From assembly GCA_942491105.1 (NCBI GenBank), contig CALNZX010000012.1:310001-374000 (forward strand): 64,000 nt of DNA. The letters run 5' to 3'. This DNA comes from JBBEAM01 sp942491105 (GTDB taxonomy: Bacteria; Pseudomonadota; Alphaproteobacteria; Kiloniellales; DSM-21159). Shown piece by piece: positions 27,101 to 36,100 of this stretch; the stretch's first letter is position 1; the number at the start of each line of letters is the position of its first letter. The position numbers were made by a program, and so were the translations under genes. Under the pieces are notes generated by a model, which had not been told where the DNA came from, did not search any database, and saw only the letters and a program-made list of their open reading frames with translations.

Positions 27101-30100
27101 GCCGCTGTTGGTGACGTTACCCGTGGCATCCCCGAGAGAGCCGGCGGACCATACGTCCTGCTCGATACCGTGCACGGCATCGGCATTGGCGATCGCCGTC
27201 GCCAGGGCCGTAGTGCTGGCCAGAGCGGTGACCGAGAGGTCGCCGTCGCGGGTGATCATGCCGTCGGCGGTGCCGGAATTGCTCGTCACGTCCTGATCGA
27301 TGCCGAAGGCGGCGACCGTGGCGTTGCCCGACTGTGTCGGCAGGCTGGGGAAGGTCGGCGCGGCCAAAGCCGAGGCGGTCACGTTCATGCTGCCGCTGCT
27401 GCTGACGCTGCCGGAGGCATTGCCTTCAATACTCGCCGAGACCGACTGGCTGATGCCTTCCGCCCTAGCGTTGGCCTGGGCGAAATCGAAGGCCGTGGCG
27501 GTCGCGAAGGCCGAGGCGCCGATCATGCTGCCGGAGTCGTTGATCGTCCCGGTCGCATCGCCGCTGTTCGTCGTGACGTCCTGCGCGAGGGCGTTGGTGG
27601 TGGCGCTGGCGTCCGCGAAGGTGCTGGCGCTGACCGCGCGGGCGTAGGACCCCGCCATCACGTTGCCGCTGCGGGTGATGTCGCCGCTGGCGTTGCCGCT
27701 GTTGCTGGTCACGATCTGGGCGATACCCGCCGCGTTGGCGTTGCCGCTGGCTATGCTGGTGCCGCTTTCGGCGTCCGCGGTGGCGGCCACCGTGATCGTG
27801 CCGCTGCTGCTGATCGTGCCGCTGGCGTCGCCAGAGAAGATAGTCCTCGCGTTCTGGCTGATGCCGTCGACATCGGCCTGGGCGTTGGCGTTGCCCATGG
27901 CCCCGGCCACGGCATTGGCGAAGGCGTCGATCGAGCTGACTTCGCCGTTGCTGATCGTCGCCGTGGCGGCGCCGGTCGAGGCCATGACGTCCTGATCGAT
28001 ACCGTTGGTGTCGGCGTTGGCGTTGGCGTTGCCGCTGCTGCTGACCGCTGCGGCAATGGCGTTGGCGGTCACGGCGCCGCTGTTGGTCACCGTGCCGGAC
28101 GCGTTGCCGATGGCCGCCATGACATCCTGATCGATGGCATCGGCGTCAGCGTCGGCGTTGGCGTAACCGCTGGCGACAACGTTGGCGAGCGCGAAGGCAT
28201 CGACCGTGGAGGTGCTGGCGTTGGTGATCATGCCGCTGGCGTCGCCGAACTGGAAGCCGGCGCTGACGCTCTGACCGATACCGTTGGTGTCGGCGTCGGC
28301 GCTGCCGCTGGAATTGGTGCTGACGGCGTTGGCGACGGCGCTGGCGCTGACCGTACCGTTGTTGGTCACCGTGGCGCTGGCGTTGCCGGAGTAAGAAACG
28401 CTGACGGTCTGATCGATGCCCGAGGCGTCGGCGTCGGCGTTGGCGAAGCTGCTCGCCGAGGCATTGGCGAGGACGGAGACATCGATATTGGCGGTCGAAC
28501 TGGTGCCGATCGTGCCGGTCGCGTTGCCGCTGTTCGAGGTGACCCGCTGGCGCAGGCCATCGCCGTCGGCGCCTGCCTCCGCGCTGTTCGTGGAGGAAGT
28601 GGCGTTTGCGGTCGAGTTAACCTGAACCAGACCATCGGCGACGATGTTGCCGCTGCTATCGCCAAGGAAACTGACGTCAACGTCCTGGTTGATGCCAATA
28701 GCGGAGGCATCGGCGTTGGCGGAGCCGGAGGCATTGGCCTCGGCGCTGGCCGCAACCGTCAAATCGTCCTGGCGGCTGATGGTGCCGCTGGCGTTGCCGC
28801 TGTAGCTCATGACGTTTTGACCGATACCCAGCGCGCTGGCGCTGCCGGAGGCCATTGCGAACTGGCTTGCACTCAATGCAGTGGCGGAGACCGTCATGCT
28901 GCCGCTGCTCGAGATCATACCGCCGGCATCGCCGTAGAGGCTGACAGAGACGATCTGATCGATGCCATTGGCGCTGGCCCTGGTGTTGGCCGTGAAGGAG
29001 GCCGCGGCGCTGGCCAGCGCCGTCACAGCGATGCTGCTGGCACCGTTGTGGGTGATCGTTCCGCTGGCGTTTCCGGAATACGAGGTAACCCGTTGGCCGA
29101 TACCGTCGGCCTGGGCCAAGCCGCTGGCCGTGCCCTGCGGCGCCGAGGCCAGAGCCGTCGCGTCAACCGTCATGGTGCCGCTGTGCGTGATGTTGCCCGT
29201 CGCGTCACCGAGGAAGACACCATTCGCGGTAACGTCCTGTGTCATGCCGGCGGCGCTGGCGGTGGCGTTGGCATTGCCGCTCGTGCTGTCGGCATCGGCC
29301 TTCGCGTCGACCGTCACGGTGCCGCTGCTGCTCATCGTGCCGGCCGCGTCGCCGCTGTTGGAGGTGACCGCCTGGTTCATGCCCACGGCATTGGCATTGG
29401 CTTCCGCCGTGAACTCCGCCGACGCACTGGACAGCGCCGTCACATCGACGGTGCTCGCGCCGCTGTGGGTCATCGTCCCCGTCGCGCTGCCGGATTGTGC
29501 CGTGACACTCTGATCGATGCCCGCGGCGATGGCATTGGCGCTGGCCGAGTCATTCAGCGAAGTTGCGAGCGCCTCCGCATCCACGCTGAGCGTGCCCGTA
29601 TGCGAGACGTTGCCCGACGCGTCACCCAGGATGGAGCCCGCGGAGACAGACTGAATGAGCCCCGCGGAATTGGCATTGGCGGTGGCTTCGCCTCCGCCGC
29701 GGGCGCTGGCGTTAGCCGTGGAAGCGACGGAGACGGTGCCGCTGCTCGAGATCGTGCCGCTGGCGTTGCCGCTGAAGCCGACCGCGACTGTTTGATTCAT
29801 GCCATCGGCGTTGGCGTTGGCCCTGACTGTATCCCCCCCAGCGGCGCTGGCCAGCGCCGTGACGTCGATCGAATTCGCACCTGTATGGGTGATCGCACCC
29901 GTGGCGTTGCCGCTTGTCGAAAAGACTCCCTGATCGATACCTTCGGCATCGGCATTGGCATTAGCTTCACCGTCACCGGCGGCGTTGTTGGCCAAGGCCG
30001 TCGCGCCCACCGTCAAGGTGCCACTGTGCGTAACGTTGCCCGTGGCATCGCCGGAGATGGTACCGGCTGAGACGTTCTGGGCCAGCCCCACCGAATTGGC

Positions 30101-33100
30101 ATTGGCGTCGGCATCGTCAGATTCGCTGAATGCGTCCGCCGTGGCGCCGATGTTCACATTGCCGCTGCTGGAGATCGTGCCGCCGGCGTTGCCGCTGAGC
30201 CCGACCGTGACGCTCTGGTTCATGCCTTCGGCGTTGGCGTTGGCATCGGCATCGGACCGCGCCGAAACGTCGGCCAGCGCTGCAACGTTGATAGTATTCG
30301 CGCCCGTATGGGTGATCGTGCCGATGGCGTTGCCCGAGGTCGCGGAGACGGCCTGACCGATGCCTACGGCAGCGGCGTCGCCGCTTGCACCGGCACCAGC
30401 CGCGCTGGCGAACGCCGTCGCGCCCACCGTGAGCGTGCCGTTGTGCGTCACGGCGCCGGTCGCGTCGCCGTCGATCGCCCCTGCATTGACAGACTGGGTG
30501 ATGCCACCGCCCACCGCGTTCGCGGTGGCGGGGCTGGCCGTGCTGCTGGCGTTCGCCGCCGCATTGACCGAGACATTGCCGCTGCTGGAGACCGTGCCGC
30601 TGGCATTGCCCTGCAGTGCGACCGTGACCAGCTGGTTCATAGCATCGGCGTTGGCATTGGCGGTGGCCGTGAAATCGCCTGGCGAATTCGCATCCGCCGT
30701 CGCGTCAACCGTCAGGTTGCCGTTATACGTGATGTTGCCCGCCGCATTGCCCGAGGTCGCCGTGACGTCCTGATTGATGCCCTCGGCCAAGGCAACGCTA
30801 TTGGCAGAGCCAGGCGAGTCCGATTCGGCCGTGGCCGTCGCGCCCACGCTCATGTCGCCGCTGTGAGAGACGTTGCCCGTAGCGTCGCCGGCGGTTGAGC
30901 CGGCAGCGACGAACTGGGTCATCCCGGCTGCTTGGGCATTGGCATTGGCGTTATCGCGATTGTCCGCGTTCGCCGTGGCGCCGACCGTAACGTTGCCGCT
31001 GCTGGAGATCGTTCCCATGGCGTTGCCATTGGACCCGACCGAGACCATCTGATTGACGCCGTTCGCGTTGGCCGCGGCAATCGCAGCACTGAATCCGTTC
31101 GCCACCGCATTGGCGCTGGCGCCGACCGAGACATTGCCATCGACGCCAATGTTCCCTGTGGCATCGCCGCTGATCGCGGTGACCTCCTGGTTGAGGCCCT
31201 GTGCATTGGCGCTGGCGTTGGCGAAATCTTCCGCCGTCGCCGAGGCGTTGGCGTTGGCGCCGACATCGCCGGTCGTCAGCGTGCCCGTGGCGTCGCCGTT
31301 GATGAAGGAGGACACGATTTGACTGGCCGCAAGCGCCGAGGCGGTGGCATTGGCCGCGGCGCTGCCCGAGGCGGTGGCATTGGCATTGATGTCCAGATCG
31401 CCGGTGACGAGGCTGCCCTCGGCATTGCCGCTGGCCGTCACGCTCTGGCTCATGCCGATGATGTTGGCGTTGGCGTCGGCGTTCTGGGTCTGGCTGGTGG
31501 CGTCGACGGTCACGTTGCCGGACATCGCGCCGCTGCCGCTGATCGTGGCGTTGGCGTCGCCCATCGATGCGGTGATGCTCTGCAGAACGCCGGTGGCATT
31601 GGCGCTGGCGAAGGCGGTGCTTTCCGCGTTGGCGTTGGCGTGCGCGCCGAAGGCAATGTTGCCGGGCGTGATCGCGCCAGAGGCGTTGCCGCTGAAGCTG
31701 TTGGCGACCTGCTGGATTCCCAGCGCGGAGGCCAGCGCGGTGGCGCCGAGGGTGTTGCTGGCGGCGTTGGCGACCGCATTGGCGGACAGATTTCCGCTGT
31801 TGACGATGGTCGTGTTCACGTCGCCGGTGGCCGTCGAGCCCTGATTGATGCCCTGCGCGAAGGCGTTGGCGTTGGCGCTGAGGTTCCCGTCCGCCGCCGC
31901 GATCGAGGTCACGTCGAGGCTGGTGGTCGAGAAGATCGAGGCGTTGGCGGTGCTGCCGGCGCCGAGGTCGGCGTCGACGAACTGAGTGATGCCGAAGCCG
32001 CTGGAGCGGGCGTTGGCTGTCGTCGTGGAATTGGCGTTGGCCAAGGCATAGGACGACAGGATTCCACTGGTGATCGCGCCGGTCGCGGTGACGCCGCTGC
32101 CATCGGCCTGTACGTCCTGCGTGATGCCGCGCGAACGGGCCCGCGCGTCGGCGCTGCCGTCCGTGCCGGTGGCATTGGCGGTGGCCGAGGCCGAGATCGA
32201 GCCGCTGCTGGAAACGTTGCCCGTGGCGTTGCCGCTGGTGCTGTACGCCGACTGCCCGACGGCGCTGGCGTCGGCGTCGGCATTGGCCGTCTCACCGGTG
32301 GCGTCGGCCATGGCGGCCACGTCAATCGAGGAAGAGCTGGTGTTGGTGATCACAGCGCTCGCTTCGAGCTGCGCGCTCACCGACTGATCGATGCCGTCAG
32401 CGTCGGCATCGGCGTTGACGGAGTTGCTGCTGCCGGTCTCGCTGGCCGAGGCCGAAGCCGTCACGTCGATCGAACCGGTGTTGGTGACCGTGCCGCTGGC
32501 GTTGCCGCTGGCGCTGTCGACCTGCTGGCCGACGCCCGCCGCGCTGGCGTTGGCGTTGGCGTAGTAGAAGGCGTTCTCGGCAACAGCAGACGCCCCGCCG
32601 AGGATCGTTATGGATCCAGAGTTGGTTACCGTACCCTCGGCGGTGCCATTGGCGTTCACCGACTGCTGGATTCCCTGGGCATCGGCGTTGGCAAGCGCGC
32701 TCTCGCCATACGAATCGGCAAGCGCGGTCACGTCGAGGCTGGTGGCCGAGACGATGTTGGCCGTCGCCGTGCCCGAGGCGCCGACGTTGCTGCGCACGTC
32801 CTGCACGATGCCGGAGGCATTGGCCTCGGCAGTCCCGCGATAGTTGCTAGCGGCGTTGGCGTTGGCCGCGGCATAGGAACTCAGAATCCCGCTTTCGACG
32901 ATGCCGACGGCATTGGCGTTGGCGCCGTCGGTGCCGGCGTTCTGCGTAATGCCGTTGGCGTTCGCCCGCGCATTCGCCTGATCGTCGGTGCCGGTCGCGT
33001 TGGCCGTCGCGGAGGCGGAGATCGATCCGCTAGAGCTGACCGTCGCGCTGGCATCGCCGCTGGAGCTGTAGACATCCTGCGTCACGGCATCGGCGTTGGC

Positions 33101-36100
33101 GTTGGCGTTGGCGATCTCGCCATTGGCGTCGGCCGTGGCCACGACATCGATCGAGCTGGCGCTGGTGTTGGTGATCAGGCCCGTCGAGGTGGTCGAAGCG
33201 TACACCGATTGCGAGATGCCCTCGGCGCCGGCGTTGGCGTTGGCGAAGTAACCAGCGCTGTCGGCGTTAGAGGACGCGCCGACGAACAGCGAGCCGGAGT
33301 TGTTGATCATCCCGCTGGCGCTGGCATCGCCGCTATCGACGTACTGACGGATTCCGAGCGCGTCGCTGTTGGCGTGGACTTCGTAAGAGCTGTCGCTCTC
33401 GGCGCTCGCGAGCGCCAAGACCGTCAAATCGTTGCTGGCGATGTTGCCGGTCGCGCTGCCGTCGTTAGAGGAGACATCCTGGTTCAGGCCCTCGGCTTCG
33501 GCGTTCGCCGTCGCAAAGTTGCTGGCGCTGAACGCCATGGCGGCGCCGGTTACGCTCACCGAACCGCTGCTCATGATCGTCGCGGAGGCATTGCCGCTGT
33601 TCGACGAGACATCCTGTTCGATGCCCTGCGCGAGGACGCGGGCATTGGCGGACTGCTGCGCGTTGGCCTGGGCGAAAGCCGAGGAAGAGAGTGTGCCGCC
33701 GTTGGAAACGGTGCCGGTGGCCTCGCCGTCCGGGGCGTCGATGCCCTGGTCGATGGCGAAGGTCTCGGCGAGGGCATCCGCGGAGCCACTGCTGCTGTCG
33801 GCGTCGGCGCCAGCCGTGACCGAAAGGCTGCCGCTGTTGGTGGTTGTGCCCTCGGCGTTGCCGCTGTTGGAATCGACGTGCTGGTCGATGCCGGTCGCAA
33901 AGGCGCCGGCGCCGGCGCTGAACTGGGCCCCGGCGCTCGCCAATACGGTGACGTCGAGGCTGCTGGCGCTGGTGTTGGTCACCGTCCCGCTCGCGTTGCC
34001 GCTATTCGAGTTAACGTCCTGGTCGATTCCACGCCCTAACCCGAAGGCGTCGGCGGAACTGCTCGTGCTGTCGGCCAAGGCCGTGATGTCGACGCTGAGG
34101 GAACCGTTGTTGTTGACCGTGCCGCTGGCGTTGCCGCTGTTGCTGTTGATCTCCTGGGCGATGCCGGTTCCGGAGGCGCCGGCATCGGCACTGCCCGAGG
34201 CCGAAACATTGGCCAGCGCCGTAACGTTCATCTGCCCGCCGGCGGAGTTGGTGATCGTGCCGCTGGCCATCGTGGAGGCCGAGACTGACTGGGTGATTCC
34301 CTGGGCTCTGGCATCGCCCGAGGCGTAGCTGCTGGCGCTGAAGGCGGAGGCGCCGACGTTGACCGAGAGGTTACCGCTGCTGGTGATCGTGCCGCTGGCG
34401 ACACCATTGCCCGAACTGCGGATTTCCTGCTCGATACCGATTGCCTCGCCGTCGGCGTCGGCTTCGCCCAGCGCGCTGGCGCTCGCCTGGGCGTTGACCA
34501 CCAGATTGTTGCTGGCGATGTTGCCGGTCGCGTCGGTGCCGGCAGTCTCACCGGCAATTTGCTGGGTGATGCCTTCGCTCTCGGCGCTGGCAGCCGCTCC
34601 GTCGAACGAGTCCTGCGAATTGGAGTAAGCCGTGGCGAAGGCATTGGCGACGAACGTACCGCTGTTATCGATCGTGCCATTGGCGAAATCGCCGCCCGCA
34701 AAGATATCCTGATCGAGACCGAGAGTATCGGCGTTCGCGCGGGCATTGCCGCTGGTCGAGATCGCGACGGCGTCGGCCGTGGCCGAAACGCTGCCGCTGT
34801 TGGTCAGGGTGCCGGAGGCGTTACCGCTATTGGAGTTGATGTTCTGCTCGAGGCCGGTTGCCGAGGCTTCGGCGACGGCCAGGTCGATGCTCGTGGCATA
34901 GGCGCTGGACAGCACGTCGACGCTGTCGGGGCTGGAGTTGGTCAAAATGCCGGTCGCATCGAGCGCCGCGACGATATCCTGCTCCATGCCATAGGCGGCA
35001 GCGCTGGCTTCCGCAGTGCCGATACCGCTGCCCGAAACATTGGCCGTCGCCAGGGCGACGGCGGTAACCGAGATATTGCCGCTGTTGCTGGCCATGGCGC
35101 TGGCCGAGCCGGACTCCGACAGAGCGAATTGGCTCGCCCCATAGGCAGAGGCCTCGGCATAGACATTACCGATGACGTTCGGATCCGACACCGTCGCGGT
35201 GGCGGTGACGTCGATGTCGCCGGTAACGGTCAACACCGTACTGGCCAGCCCGCTCTCGGAGTAAGCGGCTTGCTGGACGCCATAGGACTCGGCCGCTGCG
35301 GCCAGGCCTTCGCCGATCTCCGCGCTCGCGCTGGAGCCGACCGTGATATTGCCGCTTACAGTGGCCTCCGCACGCGCCAGACCCTCCGCATCGACCTCCT
35401 GCATGATACCGGCGGCATTGGCCGTGGCGGTTTCGAACTCACCGGAAATCAGGGCGTCGGCGAAAACGTCGATGTTGCCCGCGGAACTGGTGAAGGCGGT
35501 CGCGTTGCCGTTGTTGCTATAGGCGTCCTGATAGACGCCAACGGCGGTCGCGCGCGAATCCGCGAAACCGCTGCCGCCGGCTTCCGTTTCGGCCTGCACG
35601 ACGATATCGCCGCTGTTGGTGACCGAAAGTTCGGCCAGGCTGCTGCTGTCGCCATGCTGCTCGACACCTGCGGCATAGGCATCCGCCTCGCCAAACAGGT
35701 CGCCAGCCGCCGCCGCTGCATTGGCCGAGGCCGTGATCGTACCGGAATTGTCGGTGATGAGCTGAAGCGTGCCATCGGCCTCGCCCTGCTGCTCGACGCC
35801 GACAGCCGAGGCATAGGCCGAAGCGTCGTTGCCGCTAAAGGCCGCGGTCGCGGTGACGCTGATGTTGCCGGAACTGGTATTGGTGGCCTGGGCGATGGCA
35901 TTGCCATCGACGCTCTCGACCTCCTGGAAGATACCCCAGCCCTGGGACTCGGCGGTGTCCGCGAAGTCGGCGATATTGCCGGTGTCGGCAAGCACCGTGA
36001 TGCTGCCGCTGTTGCTCGCCGAAGCGTTGGCGGAGTCGTCGCCGTCGACGTCCTGATAAATACCGGTCGCCCAGGCGTATTGCTCCTCAGCGAAGCCATC

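Noticed and set aside
27170..34039. Very long plus-strand frames (for example 27,170-30,070 and 30,932-34,039, up to 1,035 codons) opposite the giant autotransporter
   Set aside because: They mirror the repetitive GC-rich coding strand, consist of low-complexity G/R/A/V-rich repeats, lack ribosome sites, and break and shift frame with the repeats. They are antisense shadows of the real gene.
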